In this document: positions 9,013 through 18,413 of the stretch, in pieces
How the letters are laid out: the number at the start of each line of letters is the position of its first letter
Position numbering within the stretch: the first letter of the stretch is position 1
NCBI GenBank assembly: GCA_965222015.1
Contig: CBDCTL010000022.1
Coordinates: 62,001 to 126,000 of the forward strand
DNA: 64,000 nucleotides
From: JANQPX01 sp965222015
GTDB taxonomy: Bacteria; Pseudomonadota; Alphaproteobacteria; Geminicoccales; Geminicoccaceae
Direction of reading: 5' to 3'
Program-made: the position numbers and the translations under genes
Notes under the pieces: model-generated
The model's database searches: none
The model's input: only the letters and a program-made list of their open reading frames with translations
What the model was told of the DNA's origin: nothing

Positions 9013-10590
9013 ATGTTACGGGTTCTCTGCATCCTCGCCCTGATGACCGGTCCGGCTGCGGCGGATGTCGCGCGGTACGAGATCGGTCCCTGGCCGGTCG
9101 TCTCGAAGCTGATCGGCTATCGCGACAGCATCTGGTTCGCGAACAGCGTCAAAGGGGTCAATCACAATTCCGCCGACATCTGGCGCGTGCCGATCGATGG
9201 CCGGGAGCCGCGCTACGAAGGGCATCTTTTCAGCCAGGACGCCGGCGATCCGGTGGTTCACCAGGGACTCCTCTACTGGCCACTGGAGGACGCGCGTGCC
9301 GAGCCCGGCATCGGCGCCTTCGACGTCACCGACGGCGATCGATGGGAGCATGGCCTGGTTCCGACCGAGCAGGCGTTCCATGTGCATGCGATGGCCGCTA
9401 GCGATGGTTTTCTGTATGCGGCCCTGTCGGCCTGGACCGCGTCGATCGCACGCTCGGCGGATGGCGGCGCGACCTGGACGAGCATCTACAGCCATCCGAC
9501 GCCTGACCGACGCGTCAGCCGGGTCACCGACCTCGTCGCTCTCGATGACCGCCTGTTCGGCGCTCTGAACGCACCGGAAGGCAGAAGCCTCATCAGGGTC
9601 GACGACGGGTCGGGCGAATCCATCACCGGCTGGCCCACCGACAGCCACTATGCGGATCTCGTCACACATCGGGGCGACGTTTACGGCCTTGTCGTCGATC
9701 GCGGTGAGGCGAGCATCTGGCGGACCGACGGCGATCGATCCGAGAAGATCTGGACGGCATCCGATGGCTGGGCGCCGTCGGCGCTGACGAGCGACGGCGA
9801 AACCTTCTGGATGGCCGGCCGCGAGGGTGATGCGGTCGGAATCTGGAAAAGCGACGACGCCCGGTCCTGGGTCTCCGTCATCGACCTCGAAGGCGGCCTG
9901 CCATCGAGCATCGTCGCCTATCGCGGCGCGATCGCGGTCGGCGGCCGCGGGACCGGCGAGCGTGGCGTTCTCTGGGTGGTTCGTTCAGACAGCGCTCATG
10001 CCACCGAGGAAGCTGTTGCGATGTGGCCATCCCTCGACAGCGCTGCCCCGGGAGTCGATTTCGACTGGTCTGCCGCGGCAGACAGGATCGACCATACGCT
10101 GTCGGACGTGAACGCCTACGGACGCCATGGCAGCCGGCTCGGCCACGCAATCATGAAACTGCCGCAGACGAACGTTCCGGGCTCCTTCTACAATGATCGA
10201 TTGCAGGTCGACATGCCGAAGGATCGCTACCCGATGTTCGCCGACATCGTCCTCCCCGAAGCTGCCGCGATCGGCCGATGGTACCTCTATTGGGGGATGG
10301 GCCTCTCGCGTACGGGGCGCGTCGGGGCGGCGGATGTCCTCCTTCCGTGGGACTATGCGCCGAACGGGCCTGTCAAGTACTTCTCCACCCCCGAAATCGC
10401 GATGTGGGCCGCGGCGCGCATCGGCAGGTCGGATCCCGACCTGCTGGACGCTTTGATACGACGGATCGAGGATCCGAAAACGCCGCTCTGGCTGAAAGGT
10501 GATGCGGTCGGGGCCCTGCATGCGATCACCGGCCTTCGCCATGGCTATGACGCCAGGTCCTGGCGGGCCTGGTTCGATCAGCGGCCATAG
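9013..10590 (+). CDS. Secreted Asp-box beta-propeller-like protein, function unknown
   Basis: A 525-residue exported protein. ATG 9013 is preferred over TTG 9007 because it begins the signal peptide (MLRVLCILALMTGPAAA). The first 330 residues hold repeated strand-turn units including Asp-box motifs (RSADGGATWTS near 145, KSDDARSWVS near 280), as in sialidase or sortilin-type propellers. The last 190 residues are of a different, unrecognised type. No enzyme motif is seen. The stop is followed three bases later by the start of a secreted FGE-fold protein, so the two are probably cotranscribed and act together outside the cytoplasm. Confidence 0.68.
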   Translation: MLRVLCILALMTGPAAADVARYEIGPWPVVSKLIGYRDSIWFANSVKGVNHNSADIWRVPIDGREPRYEGHLFSQDAGDPVVHQGLLYWPLEDARAEPGIGAFDVTDGDRWEHGLVPTEQAFHVHAMAASDGFLYAALSAWTASIARSADGGATWTSIYSHPTPDRRVSRVTDLVALDDRLFGALNAPEGRSLIRVDDGSGESITGWPTDSHYADLVTHRGDVYGLVVDRGEASIWRTDGDRSEKIWTASDGWAPSALTSDGETFWMAGREGDAVGIWKSDDARSWVSVIDLEGGLPSSIVAYRGAIAVGGRGTGERGVLWVVRSDSAHATEEAVAMWPSLDSAAPGVDFDWSAAADRIDHTLSDVNAYGRHGSRLGHAIMKLPQTNVPGSFYNDRLQVDMPKDRYPMFADIVLPEAAAIGRWYLYWGMGLSRTGRVGAADVLLPWDYAPNGPVKYFSTPEIAMWAAARIGRSDPDLLDALIRRIEDPKTPLWLKGDAVGALHAITGLRHGYDARSWRAWFDQRP

Positions 10591-10593
10591 CCC

Positions 10594-11433
10594 ATGTGGC
10601 GGAGTTCAGCAGGCGCGCTCGGTTTGATCGCATCGGTGGCCGCTTCGATGATGGGGCTTTGTTCGGCACTCGGCGCCGAGGTCCCGGCGAACGATTTCAT
10701 TCTGGTTGAGGGTGGCCTGCTGAACACGGGCGATCCCGAAGGCGAACCGGACGAGATCAGGCGAACTCTGCCGATCGGGTCGTTTTGGCTGATGCGTCAC
10801 GAGGTCACCAACCAGGCATTCGAGGCCTTCGTTCGTGCGACGGGTCATCGAACCGATCCGGAATTGACTGGCCACGGCTATGTCTGGTCGGGGCGCTGGC
10901 GTCTGATCGAGGGTGCTGACTGGCAGCACCCGTTCGGTCCGGAGAGCGACATTGCCGACCGGCATGACCACCCCGTCGTTCAGGTGTCGGCAGACGACGC
11001 GGCGGCGTTCTGCGCGCATCATGGCTGGCGGCTGCCGAGCGAGGACGAATGGGAATTCGCCGCCCGAGGCGCCGATCTACGACGTTATCCCTGGGGTGAC
11101 CAGACGCCTGATCAGTCGGTCGGGAGCGTGTCGCTCGCGAACTTCGGGACAGTGCCATGCTGCGCGCCGGATGACCGGGACGGCTTTCTCAAAACCGCGC
11201 CGGTCGGCAGCTTCGCCCGGGGCGCCGGCCCGTTCGGTCACCTGGATCTCGCCGGCAATGTCTGGGAGTGGACGGCGAGCCGCTTTCCGGGCCGACCCGA
11301 CCAGATCGTGCTCCGCGGCGGTGGCTGGGGTAACAACCCTTACTGCCTCAGAACGTCCTATCGCCACGGCAACCCGCCCGACATAGGCCTGGACATGGTC
11401 GGCTTTCGCTGTGCTGCGGATCTGCGTGACTGA
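10594..11433 (+). CDS. Secreted FGE/SUMF1-fold protein
   Basis: A 279-residue protein with an N-terminal signal peptide (about residues 1-28) and one formylglycine-generating-enzyme domain: FILVEGGLLNTGD, MRHEVTNQAFEAFV, RLPSEDEWEFAARG, GNVWEWTAS, VLRGGGWGNNPYC and MVGFRCAAD. True FGE uses two nearby cysteines in the penultimate block; here only the second (NPYC) aligns by eye and the first position is not Cys. It is therefore more likely a related non-heme, ligand-binding or C-type-lectin-like member than a sulfatase activator. There is no sulfatase gene in the window. It starts three bases after the propeller gene. Confidence 0.78.
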   Translation: MWRSSAGALGLIASVAASMMGLCSALGAEVPANDFILVEGGLLNTGDPEGEPDEIRRTLPIGSFWLMRHEVTNQAFEAFVRATGHRTDPELTGHGYVWSGRWRLIEGADWQHPFGPESDIADRHDHPVVQVSADDAAAFCAHHGWRLPSEDEWEFAARGADLRRYPWGDQTPDQSVGSVSLANFGTVPCCAPDDRDGFLKTAPVGSFARGAGPFGHLDLAGNVWEWTASRFPGRPDQIVLRGGGWGNNPYCLRTSYRHGNPPDIGLDMVGFRCAADLRD

Positions 11434-11440
11434 ATGACGT

Positions 11441-12094
11441 CTACTCCGTCTCGGCGCTGGCCTCCAGCCAGTCGATCACATCAGGCAAAATCCGCTCCAC
11501 GATCACCTTGACGCCAGCCGCATTCGGATGAAGCTGGTCCTCCTGGTTGAGGGCGGGCTCGGCGGCGACGCCGTCGAGGAAGAAGGGGTAGAGCGGGATT
11601 TCGTGCCTGGCGGCAAGGTCCTGAAAGACCTTCGAGAACGCCTCGGTGTAGTCCTGGCCGAGATTGGGCGGCGGCAGCATGCCGGTGAGGAGGATGGGGA
11701 GGTTTTCCGTCTTGAGACGTTCGATGATCGCGTCCAGGTTGGCTTCCATCTGGTCGGTCGGCAGGCCGCGCAGGCCGTCATTGGCGCCGAGCTCGACGAT
11801 CACATGGGTGGGCTGATCGGCGAGCATCCAGTCGAGGCGGGCGAGGCCGCCTGCGCTGGTGTCGCCGCTGACCCCGGCGTCCAGCACGGCGCAGTCATGG
11901 CCCGCGGACGTCAGGGCCTGTTCGAGCTGTGCGGGAAAACCGTCCTCGATCGGAATGCCGTAGGCGGCGGTCAGCGAGTCGCCGAGTACGCTGATCCGGC
12001 AGGCCATGGCGAGCGTAGGGGAGACGAGGCCTGCGACCAGAAGGACGGCGAGGCCGAACGTCCAAGCCTTGAGAACCCGTCTCGGAAAAACCAT
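11441..12094 (-). CDS. tesA: SGNH-family arylesterase / lysophospholipase (TesA-like)
   Basis: Periplasmic lipolytic esterase of 217 residues. The GDSL block is ISVLGDSLTAAYG, the Gly block is inside AGVSGDTSAGG, the Asn block is ELGANDGLRG, and the catalytic Asp/His block is EDQLHPNAAG. A signal peptide precedes it (AWTFGLAVLLVAGLVSPTLAMA). Starts at 12094, 12106 or 12112 are in frame; 12094 gives a compact signal peptide. The gene is divergent from ybbA, the same arrangement as tesA-ybbA-ybbP in Escherichia coli, which supports the call. Confidence 0.9.
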   Translation of the reverse strand: MVFPRRVLKAWTFGLAVLLVAGLVSPTLAMACRISVLGDSLTAAYGIPIEDGFPAQLEQALTSAGHDCAVLDAGVSGDTSAGGLARLDWMLADQPTHVIVELGANDGLRGLPTDQMEANLDAIIERLKTENLPILLTGMLPPPNLGQDYTEAFSKVFQDLAARHEIPLYPFFLDGVAAEPALNQEDQLHPNAAGVKVIVERILPDVIDWLEASAETE

Positions 12095-12104
12095 CTGTTG
12101 GCCC

Positions 12105-12854
12105 ATGTCCATTGATCCCGTCACCCGTCCCATGATCGCCCTCGTCGACGTCCACCTGACCCTGACCAGCGCTGCGGGTCCGGTCAAGATCCTGAAGGGG
12201 ATCGATGTCTCGGTCGAAGCCGGACGCTCGGTCAGCGTCATCGGCCCCTCCGGCTCCGGCAAATCGACCCTGCTTTCCGTGGTCGGCGGCATCGAGCGGC
12301 CGAGCGATGGCGAGGTTGCGGTCGACGGGCAGGATCTGAACGCGCTTTCCGAGGACGAGCTCGCCTCCTTTCGCGGCCGCGAGGTCGGGATCCTGTTTCA
12401 GTCCTTTCATCTGATCCCGACCATGACCGCGCTCGAAAACGTCGCCGTGCCGCTTGAGCTCGCCGGCGCCGACGATGCCTTCGACCGGGCCAAGGAGGGC
12501 CTCGCCGCCGTCCATCTCGCGGCGCGCGGCGATCACTATCCGGGCCAGCTCTCCGGCGGCGAGCAGCAGCGCGTGGCGCTGGCGCGGGCGCTCGCCAACC
12601 GGCCGAAGCTCCTGCTCGCCGACGAGCCCACCGGCAATCTCGACCAGGCGACCGGCGCCGATATCGTCGAGCTGATGTTCGGCATTCAGCAGGAGCGCGG
12701 CATGACCCTCCTGCTCATCACCCATGAGGCTGCCCTCGCCGAGCGCTGCGACGACCGCTACCGGATGGCGGACGGACGCCTGCACGAGGCGATCGTCGGC
12801 GTCGGACAGGAGCGGGAAGACCGGGCGCCGATCGCCTCAGGCGGGGTGGCATGA
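12105..12854 (+). CDS. ybbA: ABC transporter ATP-binding protein YbbA
   Basis: A 249-residue LolD/MacB-type ATPase: Walker A GPSGSGKST, signature LSGGEQQR, Walker B LLLADEPTGNLD, and switch His in LITHEAAL. ATG 12105 and ATG 12132 are both possible; neither has a strong ribosome site. The first lies only ten bases from the divergent tesA start, so at least one promoter must sit inside a coding sequence. It overlaps ybbP by four bases. It probably drives the FtsX-type permease YbbP in transport of a lipophilic or lipoprotein-like substrate. Confidence 0.88.
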   Translation: MSIDPVTRPMIALVDVHLTLTSAAGPVKILKGIDVSVEAGRSVSVIGPSGSGKSTLLSVVGGIERPSDGEVAVDGQDLNALSEDELASFRGREVGILFQSFHLIPTMTALENVAVPLELAGADDAFDRAKEGLAAVHLAARGDHYPGQLSGGEQQRVALARALANRPKLLLADEPTGNLDQATGADIVELMFGIQQERGMTLLLITHEAALAERCDDRYRMADGRLHEAIVGVGQEREDRAPIASGGVA

Positions 12855-15358
12855 TCCCCGATCTGCGCCTCGCCTTCCGTCTGGCCAGGCGCGAGCTCAG
12901 AAGCGGTTTTGCAGGCTCCATCGTGTTTCTCGCCTGCCTCACGCTCGGCGTCGCCTCGATCGCCGCGGTCGGTGTGATCAATGCCGGTGTGCTGGCGGGT
13001 CTGGAGGAGGACTCGGCGGCACTCCTCGGCGGCGATTTCAAGATCCAGAGCACCAACCGGCCGGTCGACGAAGCGACCCTCGCCGAGATCGCCCCCACCG
13101 ACGCCAGGCGCGCCGACGTGGTCCGCACCAACGGCATGGCCCACGGCAGCGACGGAAGGCGCGTGGTGGTCGGCCTGAAGGTGGTCGACGATGCCTACCC
13201 ACTCTATGGCAGGGTCACGCTCGATCCGCCGGGGCTGCCGCTCGCCGACGCGCTGGCCGACCAGGGGGCGGTGGTCGAGCGCGGCCTGCTGGCGCGCCTC
13301 GGCGTCGGGATCGGCGACGACATTCGCATCGGCGACTCCGCGTTCACGGTGCGCGCGGTGGTCGAGCGCGAGCCGGATCGCATCGGCGGCTTCGTCAGCA
13401 TCGGCCCGCGCGTCTTCATCCATCAGGACGATCTGGCGGCGAGCGACGTCATCCGCCCGGGCTCGCTCGCCCGCTTCGACTACCGCTTCGCCGTTTCGCC
13501 CGGTGCGGACGCCGAAGCGCTGGTCGCGGCGCTGAAGGCGGAGCACGCCGAGGCCGGTTTTCAGGTGAACGGCGTTCGCGACATCCAGCCGCGGGTGACC
13601 AGGGTGGTCGATCGCCTCGCGAGCTTTCTCACCATCGCCGGGCTCGCCGCCCTCCTGATCGGCGGCGTCGGCGTGGCGCTCGCGATCCAGAACTACCTCA
13701 CTGGCAAGATCAGAAACATCGCGACGCTGAAATGCCTGGGCGCTTCGAGCGGCACGATCTTCTGGATCTATCTGCTGCAGGTCCTGGCGCTGGCGGCGAT
13801 CGGCATCGCGGCGGGCCTCGCGATCGGCCAGACCCTGCCGTTCCTGGTGCGCGCCCTGACCGAAGGGCTGCTGCCGGTGCAGATCAGGACCGGGTTCTAT
13901 CCCTGGCCGCTGCTGATCGCAGCCGGCTCCGGCCTCGCGACCACGCTCGCCTTCGCGGTCTGGCCGCTCGCCCGCGCCAAGGAGGTCTCGGCGGCCGGCA
14001 TGTTCCGAGCCCTGCTGGCGCCGCCTGCGCGCTGGCCGGAGCCGGCCATGCTGGCGCTGCTTGGCGCCTGCGTGCTGGCGCTCGCCGCCTTCGCCGTGCT
14101 CGGGGTCAGCGACAGGACGCTGGCGCTGGTGTTCATTGGCGTCGCCCTGGCCGCGGCCCTGCTCCTGACCGGCGTTGCCCGGCTTGTGCTCCTGGTTACC
14201 AAGAGGCTGGCGCGTTTCGGCAGCATGCGCTTTCGTATGGCGCTCGCCAATCTCCACCGGCCGGGCGCCCATGCCACCAGCGTGGTGGTGGCGCTCGGCG
14301 CGGGGCTGACCGTCCTGACTCTGGTCGCGGTGATCGATCGCAACATGCGAGCCGAGCTCGATCAGGGCTTTTCCGATCGGGTGCCGTCCGTGTTCTTCAT
14401 CGACATCCAGCGCGACCAGCTCGCGTCCTTCGAGGACGTCGTCGCCGAACACGCCGCGGCGAACATGCAGCTTCTGCCGACCATCCGCGGCCGCGTGGTG
14501 CGCATCAAGGACGTGCCGGCCAACCAGTCCGGCGTCAGCCACTGGACCCTTCGCCGGGACCGGGCGCTCAGTTATTCGGCGACCATGCCCGACGGCACCG
14601 AGATCGTGGATGGTGAATGGTGGCCCGCCGACTACGCCGGGCCGCCGATGCTCGCGATCGAGGACGACGTCGCCGAGGCCTATGACGTCGCCGTCGGCGA
14701 CCATCTCGCCTTCAACGTTCTGGGGCGTGTGATCAAGGCGGAGATCGCGGTGGTCCGCCGCGAGATCGACTGGAGCCAGGGGCGCCTCGATGCGGCGTTC
14801 CTGTTCAGCCCCGGCACGCTGGAGGCGGCACCGCACGCCTTTGCCGCTGCGGTCGACGTCGATGTCGGAGACGAGCCGGCACTGCTCGACGCGGTCGCGG
14901 ACGCCCTGCCGAACGTGACGCCGATCTCCATGCGCGAGGTGGGGGCGCGTATCCGAGGGATCATGGAGAAGGTCCAGGTCGCGATCCTCGCGGTCGCCGG
15001 CGTCACGCTGGTCTCCGGCCTCCTGGTGCTCGCCGGCGCGGTCGCCGCGGCGCGCCGACGCCATCTTTACGAGGCCGCGGTCCTGAAGGTGCTGGGTGCC
15101 AGACGCTTCGATCTGCTTCGGCAGTTCGCGATCGAATATCTGAGCCTCGGCGCGGCGGCGGCCCTGGTCGGCGGATCGCTCGGCATGATCGGCGCCTATG
15201 TCGTGGTCGTCTGGGTCATGGAGCTGCCCTGGGTCTGGGCGCCCGGCACCATGGCCGCGGTCCTGACCCTGGCACTCTCGCTCACCTTTGTCGCAGGCTT
15301 CTTCGGCGCCTGGCGGGTTCTCGGACGTTCCGCGGCGTCGGTACTTCGAGCACCCTGA
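12851..15358 (+). CDS. ybbP: FtsX-family ABC permease YbbP
   Basis: An 835-residue inner-membrane protein with the long YbbP layout: an N-terminal membrane anchor, a large periplasmic domain, a central FtsX block (about residues 255-380), a second central membrane region, another periplasmic domain and a C-terminal FtsX block (about 720-830, ending ASVLRAP). It contains KIRNIATLKCLGAS and EAAVLKVLGARR, the paired ATPase-contact motifs of this family. Coupled to ybbA by an ATGA overlap. Confidence 0.88.
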   Translation: MIPDLRLAFRLARRELRSGFAGSIVFLACLTLGVASIAAVGVINAGVLAGLEEDSAALLGGDFKIQSTNRPVDEATLAEIAPTDARRADVVRTNGMAHGSDGRRVVVGLKVVDDAYPLYGRVTLDPPGLPLADALADQGAVVERGLLARLGVGIGDDIRIGDSAFTVRAVVEREPDRIGGFVSIGPRVFIHQDDLAASDVIRPGSLARFDYRFAVSPGADAEALVAALKAEHAEAGFQVNGVRDIQPRVTRVVDRLASFLTIAGLAALLIGGVGVALAIQNYLTGKIRNIATLKCLGASSGTIFWIYLLQVLALAAIGIAAGLAIGQTLPFLVRALTEGLLPVQIRTGFYPWPLLIAAGSGLATTLAFAVWPLARAKEVSAAGMFRALLAPPARWPEPAMLALLGACVLALAAFAVLGVSDRTLALVFIGVALAAALLLTGVARLVLLVTKRLARFGSMRFRMALANLHRPGAHATSVVVALGAGLTVLTLVAVIDRNMRAELDQGFSDRVPSVFFIDIQRDQLASFEDVVAEHAAANMQLLPTIRGRVVRIKDVPANQSGVSHWTLRRDRALSYSATMPDGTEIVDGEWWPADYAGPPMLAIEDDVAEAYDVAVGDHLAFNVLGRVIKAEIAVVRREIDWSQGRLDAAFLFSPGTLEAAPHAFAAAVDVDVGDEPALLDAVADALPNVTPISMREVGARIRGIMEKVQVAILAVAGVTLVSGLLVLAGAVAAARRRHLYEAAVLKVLGARRFDLLRQFAIEYLSLGAAAALVGGSLGMIGAYVVVVWVMELPWVWAPGTMAAVLTLALSLTFVAGFFGAWRVLGRSAASVLRAP

Positions 15359-15445
15359 GCCCGACGCGGCTTGTCCTTGCCGTCGATACCGGTCGATAAT
15401 CGAGACCTCAAACGACATCGAGATGACAGCGCAGGGAGAGGGGCG

Positions 15446-16159
15446 GTGGGTGACGGCAGCGTGCTGACCAGCGAGATCAGAGAACTATTCAGGCAGACGA
15501 CGACGGCGACGGTATGCACGCAGCTTTTCAAGCGCGGGCTTCGCAATCAGTTCGTCCAGGGCGTCGGCCTGGTCACGCCGAAAGCCGGGATGATGATCGG
15601 CGAGGCGTTCACCCTTCGCAACATTCCGGCACGGGAAGATCTGGACGGTCCGGGCATGTTCGACGGCGACACCCACCCGCAGCGGCGCGCGATCGAGGAC
15701 TGTCCCGAAGGGGCGGTGCTGGCGATCGACTGCAGGAAGGATACCCGCTCCGGCGCGCTCGGCGACATCCTGATCACCCGGCTTTCCGATCGCGGCGTCG
15801 CGGGCGTGGTCACCGACGGCGGCATGCGCGACATCGAGCCCATGGCCGACTTCACCATTCCGATCTACGCCGCCGGCGCCTCGCCGCCCGCGAGCTTCCA
15901 CGTTCATCATGCGGTCGACTTGCAGGTGCCGATCGCCTGCGGCGACGTCGCGATCTTTCCGGGCGACGTTCTGGTCGGCGATCGCGAGGGCGTGGTGGTG
16001 GTGCCGAGGCACCTCGCCGCCGAGGTCGCCGCGGACTCGGCCGAGCAGGAGCGGATGGAGAACTGGGTGCTGGGTGAGGTTAAGAAGGGCCAGTCGATCT
16101 TCGGCCTCTACCCGCCGAACGACGACAACAAGAAGCGCTATCAGGAGGAAAGCCGATGA
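15446..16159 (+). CDS. RraA-fold protein (HMG/CHA aldolase-like)
   Basis: A 237-residue protein of the RraA / 4-hydroxy-4-methyl-2-oxoglutarate aldolase family. It contains GALGDILITRLSDRGVAGVVTDGGMRD, where the substrate- and metal-binding Arg/Asp of the aldolase site lie, and a C-terminal VPIACGDVAIFPGDVLVGDREGVVVVP. Start GTG 15446 is chosen because AGGGAGAGG precedes it; the longer frame begins at TTG 15371 inside sequence just after ybbP. It overlaps the following glutathione-transferase gene by four bases. It is more likely a dicarboxylate aldolase or hydrolase than an RNase E regulator. Confidence 0.82.
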   Translation: MGDGSVLTSEIRELFRQTTTATVCTQLFKRGLRNQFVQGVGLVTPKAGMMIGEAFTLRNIPAREDLDGPGMFDGDTHPQRRAIEDCPEGAVLAIDCRKDTRSGALGDILITRLSDRGVAGVVTDGGMRDIEPMADFTIPIYAAGASPPASFHVHHAVDLQVPIACGDVAIFPGDVLVGDREGVVVVPRHLAAEVAADSAEQERMENWVLGEVKKGQSIFGLYPPNDDNKKRYQEESR

Positions 16160-16765
16160 AGCTGCATTTCGCCCGCCCGTCCCCCTATGTCCGCAAGGTC
16201 TGCGCGGTCGCCATCGAGCTCGGTCTGGATGAGAGGATCGAGCGGCTGGAACGCGCCATGACGCCGGTCTCGCCCGAGGCCGAGCTGAACGCCGACAATC
16301 CGCTAGGCAAGGTGCCCTGTCTGATCACCGACGACGGCGAAGCGCTCTACGACTCGCGCGTGATCTGCGCCTATCTCGACGAGCTCGCCGACGGCAGGAC
16401 CGTGATACCCGACCGCCGGCCCGGAGCGCTGGACGGCGCTTCGGCGCGAAGCGCTCGCCGACGGCATTCTCGATGCCGCCGTCGGTCGTCGCTACGAGAC
16501 TTTTCTTCGGCCGAAGGAATTTCACTGGGACGCCTGGATCGACGCGCAGCGGGAGAAGTTCATAAGAAGTCTCGATCAGCTCGAGCGCGAGGCGGCGAGC
16601 TTCGGCGACCGCGTCGACATCGGCACCATCGCGGTCGCCTGCGCCTGCGGCTACATGGACTTCCGCTACGCCGACGAACGCTGGCGCGACACCCGTCCGA
16701 CCCTCGCCGCCTGGTACGAAACCTTCTCCAGACGCTCCTCGATCGCGACCACGACCCCTGGATAA
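16156..16765 (+). pseudogene. Glutathione S-transferase family gene with one frameshift
   Basis: The first 90 codons give a GST thioredoxin-fold domain (FARPSPYVRKVCAVAIELGL, NPLGKVPCLITDDG, LYDSRVICAYLDE). After VIPDRR the reading frame must move by one base: from 16420 a different frame reads ERWTALRREALADG, then a normal GST helical domain to the TAA at 16763. Removing one C from the CCC run at 16420-16422 restores a protein of about 202 residues. Such a clean one-base defect is either an assembly error or recent inactivation. It is coupled to the RraA-like gene. Confidence 0.8.
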
Positions 16766-16799
16766 CTGCGATTCGGTCAACGCCCCGGCGCGCCGCCGG

Positions 16800-18413
16800 C
16801 TAGGCGGCGAGGTCGATTTCGAGGTCGGTGCCGTGGGGGTAGACTTCCTTCTTGGAGGTCCAGCCGCTGTAGTCGCGGCCGACGCGGTACTCGCCGGCGA
16901 AGGCGGGGTGGATGCAGAAGGTGTCGTCCTCGCTGATCGCCATCGAGCCGGGCTGCGTGTATTCAAATTCGCCGGTGTAGTAGATCTTGCTCTCGGCGAT
17001 GACGATGCCGAAGATACCGAGTTCCTTGAACATCTGAAAGGCTTCGTAATAGTCGTTGACGATGCCGCGGCCATGGTCGCGATAGAACAGCCGGAATTCG
17101 GGCATGGTGAAGGCGTTGTCCATATGCGGCAGCATGCTCTCGCAAAGGGCGGCGCTGGACGGGTGGATCAGCCGATAGCTGCTGAGGATGCCGGAACATA
17201 TCGAGCTCGTGGCGAGGCGCACGCCGCGCACGATGTCGTCCTCGGTGATCTTGAACTCGTCGTCGTCCCGAGAAAGCGACAGCCTGATGATCTGGTTGAA
17301 AATGCCGATGATGTGTCTCGGCAGCAGCTGCGTATGCCGGAGGATGTAGGCGAAGCTGTCCTCCTCCTTGCCGAGATTGTTGACCACGCGCTTCGGCATC
17401 AGCCGCCACCAGAACCGGTAGATGTCCTCGCGATCCGGCGCGTCGGGCAGACCGTTGTCGCGGCGCAGTTTCACTCTCGACGCGGTGCGCAGATATTTGT
17501 CGAGTCGCAGGGCGCTCATCTTGATCAGTTCGTAAGCGCTCCATTGCAGCATCAGCTTGCTCTCGAAATCCTTCTCGGGATTGGCGGAAATCTGGGTCGC
17601 GAAGTGAGGGTAGAGCTCTGACGGCACGCAAAAGCAGATGTGGACCGGCGCGTAGCTGAGGCGAAGCTGGCTCAGGAGATGGAGCAGGCCCGAGGCGGCG
17701 GCGTCCATGCGAAAATCGTCGATCGGGAAGTGCTCCACGGAGTCGATCAGGACGATCACCCTCTGCCGATGGTTCTCGCAGAAAGCTTCCAGAGCGTCGT
17801 TGGCTTCGCCGACGCCGAGCTGGTTGATCAGGATGTCCTCCAGATCTTCCGTGATGTCGAGCGATGCGCCCGAATCATATTCACGCGCCTTCTTCAGGAG
17901 CAGGTTCATCATGCTGCGCGGCGCGGTCTGGCGCTGAACGCCGATCCTCTGCAGATAGTCGGCCATCACCAGGAGATAAGGGTCGTCCCTGAAGGTTGCG
18001 TCGTGCCGATAGCCGTTGCACATCTTGGACGCGACCGACGTCACAAGGATCGCCTTCCAGAGCCGGCTGACGTTTTCGACGAAGGGCGCAAAGCCCCTGT
18101 TGTCGTTGTCGAGCACCTTCTCGATCATGCGGCATATGGTGCGAAAGACCTGGGCGGACTCGATCTCCACCTGATGTTCGTAGGCGCCGCTGAAGCAGCG
18201 GTGATAGAGAAAGGCGGTCTTGCCGGCCCCGCGCCGGCCGACGATGACCCAGGGGCGAAGGTCGTCGCTGCGGCGGCTGAGGCTGGTTTTCGGATCGAAC
18301 AGGACGTCGTGAAAACGCCTCGCCCGTCTGATCTCGCCGATTGGGGTCGAGATCGGGCCGAGCGGCGAATCGATGGTGAACATATCGTCGACGAGGTTCA
18401 AATCGCTGCGCAT
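16800..18413 (-). CDS. P-loop ATPase of unknown function
   Basis: A 537-residue protein with a Walker A motif (GRRGAGKTA, residues 59-67) and a Walker B strand (RVIVLIDSVEHF, Asp near 224), in the style of STAND or KAP-like ATPases. The start at 18413 is chosen because a GGGAG site precedes it; another ATG lies at 18434. No transmembrane segment or recognisable effector domain is visible. The C-terminal part (about 330-537) looks like a winged-helix or sensor region but I cannot name it. It stands alone on the minus strand, convergent with the GST gene, beside a comparatively AT-rich intergenic region. A defence or regulatory role is possible but not shown. Confidence 0.75.
   Translation of the reverse strand: MRSDLNLVDDMFTIDSPLGPISTPIGEIRRARRFHDVLFDPKTSLSRRSDDLRPWVIVGRRGAGKTAFLYHRCFSGAYEHQVEIESAQVFRTICRMIEKVLDNDNRGFAPFVENVSRLWKAILVTSVASKMCNGYRHDATFRDDPYLLVMADYLQRIGVQRQTAPRSMMNLLLKKAREYDSGASLDITEDLEDILINQLGVGEANDALEAFCENHRQRVIVLIDSVEHFPIDDFRMDAAASGLLHLLSQLRLSYAPVHICFCVPSELYPHFATQISANPEKDFESKLMLQWSAYELIKMSALRLDKYLRTASRVKLRRDNGLPDAPDREDIYRFWWRLMPKRVVNNLGKEEDSFAYILRHTQLLPRHIIGIFNQIIRLSLSRDDDEFKITEDDIVRGVRLATSSICSGILSSYRLIHPSSAALCESMLPHMDNAFTMPEFRLFYRDHGRGIVNDYYEAFQMFKELGIFGIVIAESKIYYTGEFEYTQPGSMAISEDDTFCIHPAFAGEYRVGRDYSGWTSKKEVYPHGTDLEIDLAA

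Noticed and set aside
10594..11433. True formylglycine-generating enzyme for sulfatases
   Set aside because: One of the two catalytic cysteines is missing by eye, and there is no sulfatase gene nearby.
12758..15418. Very long minus-strand open frame opposite ybbP
   Set aside because: It mirrors the codon pattern of ybbP, has low-complexity Arg/Gly/Asp/His-rich composition and no family resemblance; such antisense frames are usual in GC-rich genes.
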